Shown piece after piece: positions 1 to 7,914 of a DNA stretch of 64,000 bases. Made by a program: the position numbers and the translations under genes. Within the stretch, counting starts at the first letter, position 1. Every line of letters starts with the position of its first letter. Origin of the DNA: Sulfitobacter dubius (GTDB lineage Bacteria > Pseudomonadota > Alphaproteobacteria > Rhodobacterales > Rhodobacteraceae); contig NZ_FOPG01000003.1 of NCBI RefSeq assembly GCF_900113435.1, positions 558,001 through 622,000 on the forward strand, written 5' to 3'. The notes under the pieces are model-generated. The model saw nothing but the letters and a program-made list of their open reading frames with translations, had not been told where the DNA came from and ran no database searches.

Positions 1-759
1 GATCTCGGCCTCGCGCATACCCGCCACCTCGCCAAGCCGCTGCCCCGTGAGCAAGAGCGTCTTCGTGAACGGCCCCCATAGGTCGAGTTCGTCGCAAGCC
101 CGCCAGAGCCACCGGATTTCGTCCTCGGAGAGCACGCGCTCGCGGCTCGCTTCTTTGACAACGCGCTTCACGCCCGTCGCCGGGCTTATGGCGACGATAT
201 CGCGCTCGACGCACCAGTTGAGGAAGGTGTTGACGTAGGCCCGCACCCGGTTTGCCGTCACGGCCCGCCCGCTTTCGGCGATCCCGTCGAGAAGGTCGAT
301 CACGTCGCGCTTGGCGATCGTGTGAATGTCGCGCTCGCCCCACGCAGCGACGACGAAGCGATCGAGTTCCCGGCGTACCGTCGCCCGGCTGCGAAGCCCC
401 TTAAGGCGTAGCTTGTCGTATTGCCCGATCAGCGTTTTCACCTTGTCGCGCTCGGAGAGATCAACTTCGAGCCGGGCGGCCTTCTCGGCGCGCTTCTTGG
501 CGGCGGGATCGTCGCCAGACTTCGCCGCTTCGAGCGCCTCGGCGGCCGCCCCCCGTGCCTTGGCGAGCGACATGGCGGGCCACGAGCCGAGCGTCAGCTT
601 AACTGGCTTCCCGGCCGAGCGATAGCGTAGCGCCCACGACTTCGAGCCCGACGGCTGCACGATCAGGAAGAGGCCCTCTTGCCCGCCGTCGCTGATTTCG
701 CGGCGGTTCGGGCCGGACTTGGCTGCGTCGATTGCCGTCGTGGTGAGTGCTTTCGCCAT
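1..759 (-). CDS. Site-specific tyrosine recombinase (integrase), 3' end beyond the window
   Basis: Reading from the ATG at 759 gives 253 codons and runs off the left edge, so the C-terminal catalytic part is missing. Residues 1-85 resemble the DUF4102 arm-DNA-binding domain of P4-type integrases (ISDGGQEGLFL, LTLGSWPAMSLAKAR). A core-binding SAM-like domain follows (about 105-200). The start of the catalytic domain is visible, with the first catalytic Arg in TGQRLGEVAGM. Enzymes of this family integrate elements into tRNA genes. A tRNA-Asn 3' fragment lies 190 bp upstream of the start, and GCGTTACCC repeats lie between. The gene points away from that boundary, so it sits inside an element extending to the left. 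The family call is firm; activity cannot be judged without the missing end. Confidence 0.92.
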   Translation of the reverse strand, partial: MAKALTTTAIDAAKSGPNRREISDGGQEGLFLIVQPSGSKSWALRYRSAGKPVKLTLGSWPAMSLAKARGAAAEALEAAKSGDDPAAKKRAEKAARLEVDLSERDKVKTLIGQYDKLRLKGLRSRATVRRELDRFVVAAWGERDIHTIAKRDVIDLLDGIAESGRAVTANRVRAYVNTFLNWCVERDIVAISPATGVKRVVKEASRERVLSEDEIRWLWRACDELDLWGPFTKTLLLTGQRLGEVAGMREAEI

Positions 760-789
760 GTCGTCTCTGACCTCTTGTGTGAGGCCCGG

Positions 790-844
790 GCGTTACCCCG
801 AGCGTTACCCGGGGTAACATTTTCGCCGATTTGAGGCGTTACCC
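790..844. repeat. Repeated GCGTTACCC motifs, candidate integrase arm-type sites
   Basis: GCGTTACCC occurs three times in direct orientation (790-798, 802-810, 836-844). An inverted GGGGTAAC at 811-818 makes a short palindrome with the second copy. The cluster lies directly upstream of the integrase start and about 100 bp from the tRNA-Asn fragment, where arm-type or autoregulatory integrase sites are usually found. The repeats are seen directly; the binding role is inferred. Confidence 0.55.
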
Positions 845-946
845 GGTGCTAATGAGTGTTAAGGGAAATCGGTCTAAATACAAGTGATTCCACATTTTTT
901 AAGGGGTGTGCGTTCTGAATGGTTAGCGTCGGATGGGCCCCAAAAC

Positions 947-995
947 TTGACTGTTAATCAATTGGTCGTAGGTTCGATCCCTACCGCCGGAGCCA
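947..995 (+). other. 3' half of a tRNA-Asn gene, probable attR of an integrated element
   Basis: The stretch reads as a tRNA-Asn from the anticodon stem to the encoded CCA. It has the anticodon loop CTGTTAA (951-957, GTT anticodon), the T arm with TTCGATC loop, the 3' acceptor strand CGCCGGA, and GCCA at 992-995. The complementary 5' acceptor strand TCCGGCG and the D arm are absent upstream, so it is not a functional tRNA gene. Integration into a tRNA leaves exactly such a 3' copy at the distal boundary. Since it is in + orientation, the element should lie to its left, with the integrase inside, and the host backbone should begin at about 996. Confidence 0.85.
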
Positions 996-1082
996 ATCTC
1001 TCCTAGATCACTAAAAAGATTGGCGCTTATGCGATTGCGGTCGCAGCGCATTCTATTTAGCGCGTCTTGGCTTCACCCACAG

Positions 1083-1122
1083 ACGCAAGCACCCCGTCAG
1101 CCCGCTGGCAGGGTACTTGCGT
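1083..1122 (-). terminator. Hairpin downstream of the Sel1 gene
   Basis: A near-perfect 12-bp inverted repeat (ACGCAAGCACCC at 1083-1094 with GGGTACTTGCGT at 1111-1122) starts 8 bp past the stop of the leftward Sel1 gene. There is no clear T-run on that strand, so it may be a weak terminator or simply a boundary hairpin. Confidence 0.4.
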
Positions 1123-1129
1123 TTGTTCG

Positions 1130-2383
1130 TCATCCGGCACGAAGACCGGGCATCCCAACTGACCAATTTGCGGCCAGCGCAAGCGCTTTTTCCGCTTCGG
1201 CATCGTTCAGCTTTTGCCGAAACTCATGCCATGCAGCGCCGTCGGTAGCTTCACCAAAGTCATGAGCTAACTGCTCATAGGCCAGCGCAAGGACGGAATT
1301 CAGCGGCACACCGCGCCCCTCATCATATAGCGTCGCCATCCAGCGCATGGCCCGCGGCTCGCCACATTCCGCAGCCTTGAAAAGCCATAGTGCGGCGTCA
1401 ATATCGCTTTGCTCGATACCATCCCAATTCAGGTACATAAGGCCAATATTTAGGTAGGCTACAGGCTCCCCGCCGTTTGCCGCGCGTTGATACCATGCAA
1501 GCGCTTCATCCATATCTTTGGCAACGCCCCATCCCATTTGATATTGTTTGCCCATATTGATCTCAGCGGCGGGCACTTCCATTTCGGCGGCTCTATGGTA
1601 CCATTCTGTTGCCTTTTGGTGATCCTGTGAGCCCCCGATCCCTTCATTGTACAAGTTGCCCAGATTGATCTGGGCAGCAGGATGATCCTGATTGGCAGCG
1701 GCAAGGTAATAGGTCCTTGCTTTGGCATGATTAACGGGTATGCCCATGCCCTCATCATACACAAGGCCTAGGGTGTATTGTGCATCCGCCAAACCTTGGT
1801 CCGCAGCAATTTGCAAAAGACCAACGGCACGGTCGGGGTCCGGATCAGAACCTTGCAGAACCAATACGCCTGCACGGTAAGCTGCAAGCGCGAAGCTCCC
1901 ATCGGCCTTCAGACACTTTTCGTACCAGCTCAGCGCTTGGTCGGGGTCATGTGCCAGTTCCCCTCCTAGATCGTGCATATTGCCCAAGTTGAACATGGCT
2001 TTGACGGACCCTTGTTCCGCCGCGCGAACAAAGTAGGACATCGCCACATCAAGATCAGCGTCGACAGCCAGCCCATTCCGGTAGCACACACCGACAGAGT
2101 TAAGCCCGCCTGCATGGTTTTGATCAGCGGCCTTCCGCGCCCATTCGAGAGATGTCACGAAATTCTGCGACACGCCCAACCCGTCAAAGTACAGGCGGCC
2201 CAACTCACATTGAGCTTCAGCATTTCCCTCTTTGGCGAAAGCGCCGAAAATTTCATGCGCTCGATCGTACTGACCTTCCTCCCGCGCTATCATTCCACTT
2301 TCTATGTCAATAGAGTCCGCGCCCGTCGTTTGAAATGGTCTCAATATACGGCCGAAAAGTGAGCCTTTGTTGCGAGTTTGCAT
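1130..2383 (-). CDS. Sel1-repeat (TPR-like) protein
   Basis: The 417-residue protein consists mainly of tandem helical repeats of about 36 residues with the Sel1 signature, for example AQCELGRLYFDGLGV, AQYTLGLVYDEGMGI, AQINLGNLYNEG and AYLNIGLMYLNWDGI. About nine repeats span residues 35-390. No convincing signal peptide is visible at the basic N terminus (MQTRNKGSLFGRIL). Sel1 proteins are protein-interaction scaffolds in signalling, envelope or effector complexes, and no partner can be named here. The gene is the first complete gene to the right of the att fragment and has no operon partners. Confidence 0.85.
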   Translation of the reverse strand: MQTRNKGSLFGRILRPFQTTGADSIDIESGMIAREEGQYDRAHEIFGAFAKEGNAEAQCELGRLYFDGLGVSQNFVTSLEWARKAADQNHAGGLNSVGVCYRNGLAVDADLDVAMSYFVRAAEQGSVKAMFNLGNMHDLGGELAHDPDQALSWYEKCLKADGSFALAAYRAGVLVLQGSDPDPDRAVGLLQIAADQGLADAQYTLGLVYDEGMGIPVNHAKARTYYLAAANQDHPAAQINLGNLYNEGIGGSQDHQKATEWYHRAAEMEVPAAEINMGKQYQMGWGVAKDMDEALAWYQRAANGGEPVAYLNIGLMYLNWDGIEQSDIDAALWLFKAAECGEPRAMRWMATLYDEGRGVPLNSVLALAYEQLAHDFGEATDGAAWHEFRQKLNDAEAEKALALAANWSVGMPGLRAG

Positions 2384-2839
2384 TTTGAAGTATCCTCTAT
2401 TGCCATGCCCCGCTGCCTCAAGAACACACGCCTTTTATGGAGAAGTATGGACCTGATAGTGACCTAACGTTGCTGGCAGTGGATCACTACATGCTTTGCC
2501 GATTTTCCGCGAACAGGCTGAATTTCAGCAAAGAATTGCTGAACTACTGGTCCACCACGCATTTGACAATTTCCAAATATGGATGGCTGTTTCTCCACCC
2601 GCGGCATTGGTTTTGGCATTTCGACGAAGGGAGCGAAGACAGAGAGGCCCACGGGCGGTTTTATCCTACCGGACGATGCGCTGATCAGTGGGGCAGGGGC
2701 CGCTCCTCGAGACTCTGCGCCTAAAGATAGATTGGACCCGGTTTGGCATCAAACTGCGAAAGGTTACTTGGTGCTCGGCAGCGGCGCCTTGTTTGCAGCG
2801 GCGTGGGCATCCCGGCTTGTCCGGCCTGCTGAAAGTCCC
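2384..2839. other. Decayed stretch between the Sel1 gene and the ATPase remnant
   Basis: No intact gene is supported here. Short open frames exist on the + strand from about 2437, but no start with a good ribosome-binding site and no recognisable domain was found. Part of the right-hand end is in frame with the ATPase remnant and may be rearranged sequence. Together with the truncated ATPase this looks like a scarred junction. Confidence 0.4.
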
Positions 2840-3169
2840 GGCTCCGATGTGGCTCTTGAAACCGCCGATGCCGCGATCCTGCGCGAGCGGGTGACGGATG
2901 TGGCAGGCCAAATCCGCCTTGCACGTGCCATGATCGGGAGTATCCGGCAGAAAATCGCCATCGACCTTGAGCTGAAGGCCGGGTTCCTTGTCGCCACGGT
3001 GCTTGGCGTCACCGGCCTCTGGATCGCGATTTTGGCGCACACTGGGGTGGCTGTTTTGGTTACGCTCAACGCCCTGCGGTTGCTACCTTTCCGCCCAACT
3101 TTCGCTGAGCGGTTGGCCGAACCCGGCCGCTGCCCTACAACCCATGCAACAGATGAAACGACAGCCTGA
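2840..3169 (+). pseudogene. C-terminal remnant of a heavy-metal P1B-type ATPase
   Basis: About 110 codons match only the end of a CadA/ZntA/CopA-type pump. They cover the stretch after the hinge motif (SDVALETADAAILRERV), the following helical region (GQIRLARAMIGSIRQKIAI) and the last two membrane helices (FLVATVLGVTGLWIAILA, VAVLVTLNALRLLPF). The actuator domain, the CPC membrane motif, the DKTGT phosphorylation site and the nucleotide-binding domain are all missing. Upstream codons in the same frame are not recognisable. The remnant ends 19 bp before the DUF411 gene, so a metal pump and DUF411 may once have been co-transcribed. It cannot transport metal as it stands. Confidence 0.8.
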
Positions 3170-3188
3170 ACCTCTGGAAGGATTTTAC

Positions 3189-3656
3189 ATGACCCTCACA
3201 CGACGCAGCTTGCTGGCCTGTTCCGCGAGTTTTGCCGCCGCCGCACCCCTCGCGGCCTTGGCTGAAGCAAAGCCCGCGATCCATGTAATGAAAGATCCTA
3301 ATTGCGGTTGCTGTTCGGCGTGGATCGAGATTTTGGAGAACGAGGGTTTTGCCGTGACCACGGAACGCAGCTTGGGGACGCTCTTGATTAAATACAAGCA
3401 AGACAACGGTATTCCGCAGAATATGGCCTCTTGCCACACCGGAAAGATCGAGGGCTATATGATCGAAGGCCACGTCCCGCCCGGCGACATCCGCAAACTG
3501 CTGGCAGAGCGCCCGGATGCTATCGGCCTCGCCGTGCCGGGAATGCCCTATGGCTCGCCGGGGATGGGACCGGAGAGTGAGCGCGACGCATATGACGTCT
3601 ATCTGATTGCCCGTGATGGCAGCAGCGAAGTCTTCACACGCTACGAGGCTGCATAA
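3189..3656 (+). CDS. DUF411 metal-binding-type exported protein
   Basis: The 155-residue protein begins with a twin-arginine-like signal (MTLTRRSLLACSAS, then an Ala-rich stretch to about residue 27). It carries the DUF411 core: Cys cluster NCGCC at 39-42, SAWIEILENEGF, ASCHTG and GYMIEGHVP. Family members occur in copper and other metal resistance operons and are thought to bind metal in the periplasm; the exact reaction is not known. The ATG at 3189 is preceded by GGAAGG and starts exactly at the signal peptide, so longer upstream starts are rejected. The gene follows an ATPase remnant and precedes a CDF exporter. Confidence 0.85.
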   Translation: MTLTRRSLLACSASFAAAAPLAALAEAKPAIHVMKDPNCGCCSAWIEILENEGFAVTTERSLGTLLIKYKQDNGIPQNMASCHTGKIEGYMIEGHVPPGDIRKLLAERPDAIGLAVPGMPYGSPGMGPESERDAYDVYLIARDGSSEVFTRYEAA

Positions 3657-3695
3657 AACGCAACGGTTCTGGCCCTAAACCGGTAGGAAGCACAT

Positions 3696-4640
3696 ATGGC
3701 ACATGATCACGCCCATATTGACCCCGAAAGCGGAGACCGCAGAGTATCACTGGCAATCTGGGCGAATGCGCTTCTGACGGTGGCACAGATCGTGGGCGGT
3801 GTCTTTGCGGGGTCGCTCGCTCTTATCGCGGACGCGCTGCACAATTTTTCGGACATGGCCTCATTGGTCATCGCTTTTGTCGCCCGCAAAATCGCACGGC
3901 GTCCGGCAGATGCGCGGATGACCTTTGGCTATGGTCGAATTGAAATCGTTGCCGCCCTGATCAACTACACCACGCTCATTCTGGTCGGGATCTATTTGAT
4001 CTACGAAGGCGGGATGCGCATGATTGATCCGCCTGAGGTGGCGGGTTGGACGGTGGTCATTCTGGGCGCTGTTGCGCTGGTGGTCGATACACTGACGGCG
4101 CTGCTGACCTATTCGATGCAGAAGGACAGCGTGAATATCAGGGCTTTGTTCTTGCATAACCTGTCAGACGCGCTGGCCTCGGTCGCTGTGATTATCGGTG
4201 GCACGCTCATTATCCTTTACGACCTTCGGTGGGTCGATCCCGCGATTACCATCGGTATCGCGCTTTATATCCTCTATCTGGCCCTTACTGAAATCGGCGG
4301 TCCGATCCGTATGCTGATGCTGGGCAGTCCGCCCGACATGGATGCAGGCGCAGTGGTCGAGGCGATGAACAATGTCGATGGCGTCCGGGATGTGCATCAC
4401 GTTCACCTTTGGCAGATGCAAGAGCATGAGGTGGCTCTTGATTGCCATGTGGTGTTGGTGGGGCGAGATTGGTCGGATCTTGAGGTCGTAAAGCAGGAGG
4501 TTAAGAAAAAGCTCGCCAATGACTTCGGCATCACCCACTCCAGCCTTGAATTTGAAACCTCTGCGAATGCCCATGTGGGAGCGTCGTTGTTTGGCCATAA
4601 AGACGGCGAAAAAAGCGCCGGCGAAGAGCCTAGTGCATAA
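3696..4640 (+). CDS. Cation diffusion facilitator (CzcD/ZitB-type) metal exporter
   Basis: This 314-residue inner membrane antiporter exports divalent metal (Zn, Co or Cd) in exchange for protons. It has a His-rich N terminus (MAHDHAHID) and six predicted membrane segments. Both HxxxD half-sites of the transport site are present: D46-H49-D53 in DALHNFSD and H154-D158 in HNLSD. A soluble C-terminal cation-efflux domain (about 210-290; HHVHLWQM, FGITHSSLEFE) mediates dimerisation. An AGGAAG ribosome-binding site precedes the ATG. It probably shares transcription with the DUF411 gene 39 bp upstream. The family is certain, and zinc is the likeliest substrate by homology. Confidence 0.93.
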   Translation: MAHDHAHIDPESGDRRVSLAIWANALLTVAQIVGGVFAGSLALIADALHNFSDMASLVIAFVARKIARRPADARMTFGYGRIEIVAALINYTTLILVGIYLIYEGGMRMIDPPEVAGWTVVILGAVALVVDTLTALLTYSMQKDSVNIRALFLHNLSDALASVAVIIGGTLIILYDLRWVDPAITIGIALYILYLALTEIGGPIRMLMLGSPPDMDAGAVVEAMNNVDGVRDVHHVHLWQMQEHEVALDCHVVLVGRDWSDLEVVKQEVKKKLANDFGITHSSLEFETSANAHVGASLFGHKDGEKSAGEEPSA

Positions 4641-4704
4641 GATTCTTAAAGTGCTGCAAACGGCCGATGATTGAGACTGTCTGAACTGCGCCTTTCCACC
4701 GGCG

Positions 4705-5304
4705 TCATCTTTGTGCCTGAGGGCGAAGCAACCGCCAGACATAAAGAGCGAGAAGGCCCAAGAGCAGAACATTTGTCACCGGATTGATCCACATCTCGAC
4801 TTTGGCAAACTGCGCCTCCAGCAGATAGCCTGAAATGGTGAGCGCAGCCGTCCAGAGGAGGCTGCCCGACCCTGTGTAGAGAAGAAATGGCAGCAGCGGC
4901 ATCCCCGTCATGCCGGCTGGGACGGATACCAGCGTTCGAACCCCCGGCACAATCCGGCCCAGAAACACCGCTTTGCCACCATTGCGCCGAAACCACGAAA
5001 GGGAACGGTCAAGGTCTTGCTCTGAGATGGTCAGCCACCTGCCGTGCCGCGCGATGAGCCTGCGCAACCGTGCTTCAGATACTGCTGACCCGATCCAATA
5101 CCACAGAAAAGCTCCTGCAACTGAACCGATCGTGCCGGCGATCACCACACTTACAAAGGAGAGGTCACCATTCGCCGCGAGATAGCCGGCGAAGGGCATG
5201 ATGACTTCCGAAAGGATCGGCGGGAAGACGTTCTCAAACAACATCAGGGCGGCGACGCCGAGGCTCCCCGTTGAAGCCAGCAGCGAGGTGATAAAGTCAA
5301 ACAT
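4705..5304 (-). CDS. DedA family membrane protein
   Basis: The 199-residue protein has the DedA/SNARE-associated layout: reentrant segment with FENVFPPILSEVIMPFAGYLAA (about 23-44), small-residue helix GSVAGAFLWYWIG, the motif GRIVPGVRTLVSVPAG (about 117-132), and C-terminal helices. DedA proteins include undecaprenyl-phosphate flippases, and several confer resistance to cationic peptides. It is the last gene of a leftward set with phosphoesterase, GtrA, GT2 and GT39 genes, all of which could use polyprenyl-phosphate carriers. The substrate is inferred, not seen. Confidence 0.9.
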   Translation of the reverse strand: MFDFITSLLASTGSLGVAALMLFENVFPPILSEVIMPFAGYLAANGDLSFVSVVIAGTIGSVAGAFLWYWIGSAVSEARLRRLIARHGRWLTISEQDLDRSLSWFRRNGGKAVFLGRIVPGVRTLVSVPAGMTGMPLLPFLLYTGSGSLLWTAALTISGYLLEAQFAKVEMWINPVTNVLLLGLLALYVWRLLRPQAQR

Positions 5305-5343
5305 GCTCGGGCCTATGCGGTAGGTTGGGCAGCATTGCCCGTT

Positions 5344-6372
5344 TCAGCACGGGATCAAGCCGCTGTCAGTTTCCTCGGATCCGGGGGCGGTGAGGTAGGT
5401 CCAGATGGCCGCCTCATCTGTGAAGGTCAGCTTCAGCACGCCTGTTGTCCCGGTAATCAGCCGCTCAGAGAAGGCCGCAGGCTCAATATTGCCCTGTGTC
5501 GACTTGCCGCCGGCCCCTACCACGAAGGCGATTGTGCCGCCCTCTGTTGGCTTTCCCTCGGCATCCAGCGGCACGGTGCGTTCGTAGAAGTGATTATGAC
5601 CATGCAAGACGAAGCGGACACCTGCCTCAGCGACAAGCCGGAACAGCGCCCGTGCATCGTTCGATCCGCTGCGCACCACGCTCGAATAGGCGGGTTTATG
5701 AAAATATGCGGCAGTGCAGCTGTCGGGATGCGCTGCGAGCACTTCTTTTGCCCATTTCGCCTGTGCAGACCCTTCGGACGCATCGATCTCGCTGTTGAGT
5801 GACAGGATCAACCAGTTCCCGGCTTGCAGAGCGTAATAGCCGCTTCGGTCTGGCCCTGCGCGATCTTGCCAGTAGTCAAAGTATGCATATGCAAGAGGGG
5901 AGTGGTATTCGTGGTTTCCAGGGGTCGGCCATGTGCGCTCCCAAGCAGCCCCCCAATAGGGGTCGTAGCAATCTTCAAAGCCCACGGCTTCTCCGCGTTT
6001 ATAAACCAGGTCCCCCAAGGCAAGCACTGCCGTTTCGGGGTGTTGTTCCAAGATGCTGGTGGTGTCTATCATGCCCTCGTTCGGTGTGGCTTCTGCCCGG
6101 GGAAGACCAACCGCATAGCGCAGGTTTCTGTCGGTTCTACCCAAGTAGCCTCCGTTTGCGCAGGAGGCGATGTCACCTGCCGCCAGAACAGAGAATGGCA
6201 GCGTCACATCCAGTTTGTGGACCCGGTTTGTGTCGAACATGTCTGATTGCAGAGGGCTCGCCAATGACCGTATGCCAGAAGCCGCGACGGAGAATACCTG
6301 GCCTTCGGTCCCGGCAACAAGAATAAGGGCCACTGCTGTTGCCAATAGGGTTCGAAAGGCGGTTTTCTTCAT
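5344..6372 (-). CDS. Exported calcineurin-like metallophosphoesterase
   Basis: The 342-residue protein starts at MKKTAFRTLLATAVALILV, a clear Sec signal, with AAGGAG just upstream of the ATG at 6372; an in-frame start further out lacks this support. The metallophosphoesterase motifs appear in order: AAGDIAS, LALGDLVYKRGE, PTPGNHEY, FHKPAYSS and LHGHNHFYER. These supply the two-metal centre. The overall form resembles purple-acid-phosphatase-like exported enzymes. The substrate is unknown; being beside GtrA, GT2 and ArnT-like genes, it may act on a cell-envelope phosphate ester, but a general phosphatase role is equally possible. Confidence 0.87.
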   Translation of the reverse strand: MKKTAFRTLLATAVALILVAGTEGQVFSVAASGIRSLASPLQSDMFDTNRVHKLDVTLPFSVLAAGDIASCANGGYLGRTDRNLRYAVGLPRAEATPNEGMIDTTSILEQHPETAVLALGDLVYKRGEAVGFEDCYDPYWGAAWERTWPTPGNHEYHSPLAYAYFDYWQDRAGPDRSGYYALQAGNWLILSLNSEIDASEGSAQAKWAKEVLAAHPDSCTAAYFHKPAYSSVVRSGSNDARALFRLVAEAGVRFVLHGHNHFYERTVPLDAEGKPTEGGTIAFVVGAGGKSTQGNIEPAAFSERLITGTTGVLKLTFTDEAAIWTYLTAPGSEETDSGLIPC

Positions 6373-6532
6373 CTGGTTCTCCTTAAACGAAGCAGTAGAG
6401 TTTGCCGAATGATCGGACCATTGCCGCAATATTACCAATTGGTAAGGTGTTGATCCGGCCATGGATGCGGGCTTGCAGGGCTGCACATTTCAACCAGAGC
6501 CATCACAGCCATTGCGACAGCACCGACGGCAG

Positions 6533-6922
6533 TCAGCGGGGCTGCGCAGGACCGCGAAACGCCCAAAATTTGCTGAGCGCAAAAGTCAAAAATGCAATGC
6601 ACCCGGTTGAGGTCCACAGGCTCATGACTTCAGTCTGATTACCGACCGATAACAAAGCAATCAGCAGCACTTCGTTGCCGGCAAAGCCGATCAGGGCGAC
6701 AAGCGCGAATTTCCAGAGCGCGTTTGACAGGCTGACCTCTTGGTCTGCAAAGGAAAAGCCGAGATGGCCGATGAAGCTGACCACGAAAGCGATTGTGAAG
6801 GCGAGCAGGTTCGCCATCTCTGGCTGCCAGTTTGACTGGATCAGTAGAAAGCCGATCATCATATGAACGATGGTCGCAAACAGGCCGACCATCCCGAAAC
6901 GCAAAAATTGGCGCCACATCAT
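6533..6922 (-). CDS. GtrA-like polytopic membrane protein
   Basis: The 129-residue protein contains four predicted membrane helices and the GtrA signature near its N terminus (FLRFGMVGLFATIVHMMIG) and in the middle (AFTIAFVVSFIGHLGFSF). GtrA-type proteins are proposed to flip polyprenyl-phosphate-linked sugars across the inner membrane. Its start overlaps the stop of the GT2 gene by 4 bp (ATGA), so the two are probably translationally coupled and form a donor-synthesis and flipping pair. Confidence 0.9.
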   Translation of the reverse strand: MMWRQFLRFGMVGLFATIVHMMIGFLLIQSNWQPEMANLLAFTIAFVVSFIGHLGFSFADQEVSLSNALWKFALVALIGFAGNEVLLIALLSVGNQTEVMSLWTSTGCIAFLTFALSKFWAFRGPAQPR

Positions 6923-7914
6923 AGATGCTCCCGATCAGCAGAAAAGTCTTCCGCAATGATAAAGCCGGGACGGCCTTTGACCTCCGTAAAGACCCGCGAG
7001 AGGTATTCGCCCAACACACCGATGGAGATAAGTTGCACGCCGCCCAGCAACATGACGGCCACCACAAGTGTCGACCACCCCGGCACCTCGATGCCGAAGA
7101 CTAGGGTGCGGATGGCAATCCAGAGGGCGTAGAGAATTGAACAGGTAGCAATGGTCATACCTATCCCTGTCCAAACCCTTAGCGGCCATGCGGTGAAGGA
7201 CGTAAGGCCGGTCAAACCTAACTTGAACAATCCAGCAAAGCCGAATTTAGAGGCTCCGGTCGCCCGCGGGGCCAACTCAATCGCCACAGCCTTGGTGCGA
7301 AAGCCGACCCAGCCATACAGCCCCTTCATAAAGCGATTGCGCTCAGGCAAGGCACAGAGCGCATCGACAACCCGTCGATCCATGAGCCTAAAATCGCGCG
7401 CATTGGCTGGTATCGCGGTGTCGCCGCCGATATTCAGCAGGGCATAGAACGCCCGGGTGAAAACCCGTTTGCGCCATGTCTCGTCCCGGCGTTGCGCGCG
7501 AACAGCACAGACCATCTCATACCCCTCGGCGCGATGTTTCAGCATGGTTTCGAGATGAAAAAGGGGTTCTTGAAGATCGGCATCAAGAATGACCGCCGCC
7601 GCCCCCACTGTACTCTCCAGACCGGCCATGATCGCATGTTCCTTGCCGAAGTTCCGCGACAGTCGCAGCACACGAAGCGGATATTGGGCGCAGAGTGCTC
7701 GACTTTCCTCAAAGGTGGAATCGAGGCTGCCATCATCCACGATGATGATCTCGAAACTACTCACCAGTCTGCGGGCATGCGCATCCACCTTGGCCACCGT
7801 TCTGGTGATATTGCCCGCCTCATTGAAAGCGGGGATCACAAACGAAAGATCGGGAATAGGTTGTGGAGAAGGAACGAGCTTAGGCTTAACATAGCTTTCG
7901 GGGCGACGGTTCAT
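6919..7914 (-). CDS. GT2 polyprenyl-phosphate glycosyltransferase (GtrB/ArnC-like)
   Basis: The 331-residue protein has an N-terminal GT-A fold with SFVIPAFNEAGNI, EIIIVDDGSLDST and the metal-binding LDADLQEP (about residues 105-125). Two C-terminal membrane helices (about 235-300) are typical of DPM1/GtrB/ArnC enzymes that place a sugar on undecaprenyl phosphate. It overlaps GtrA downstream and the GT39 reading frame upstream by 4 bp, so the three form one transcription unit. Donor sugar cannot be told from sequence; no arnA/arnB-type sugar nucleotide genes are present. Confidence 0.92.
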   Translation of the reverse strand: MNRRPESYVKPKLVPSPQPIPDLSFVIPAFNEAGNITRTVAKVDAHARRLVSSFEIIIVDDGSLDSTFEESRALCAQYPLRVLRLSRNFGKEHAIMAGLESTVGAAAVILDADLQEPLFHLETMLKHRAEGYEMVCAVRAQRRDETWRKRVFTRAFYALLNIGGDTAIPANARDFRLMDRRVVDALCALPERNRFMKGLYGWVGFRTKAVAIELAPRATGASKFGFAGLFKLGLTGLTSFTAWPLRVWTGIGMTIATCSILYALWIAIRTLVFGIEVPGWSTLVVAVMLLGGVQLISIGVLGEYLSRVFTEVKGRPGFIIAEDFSADREHL

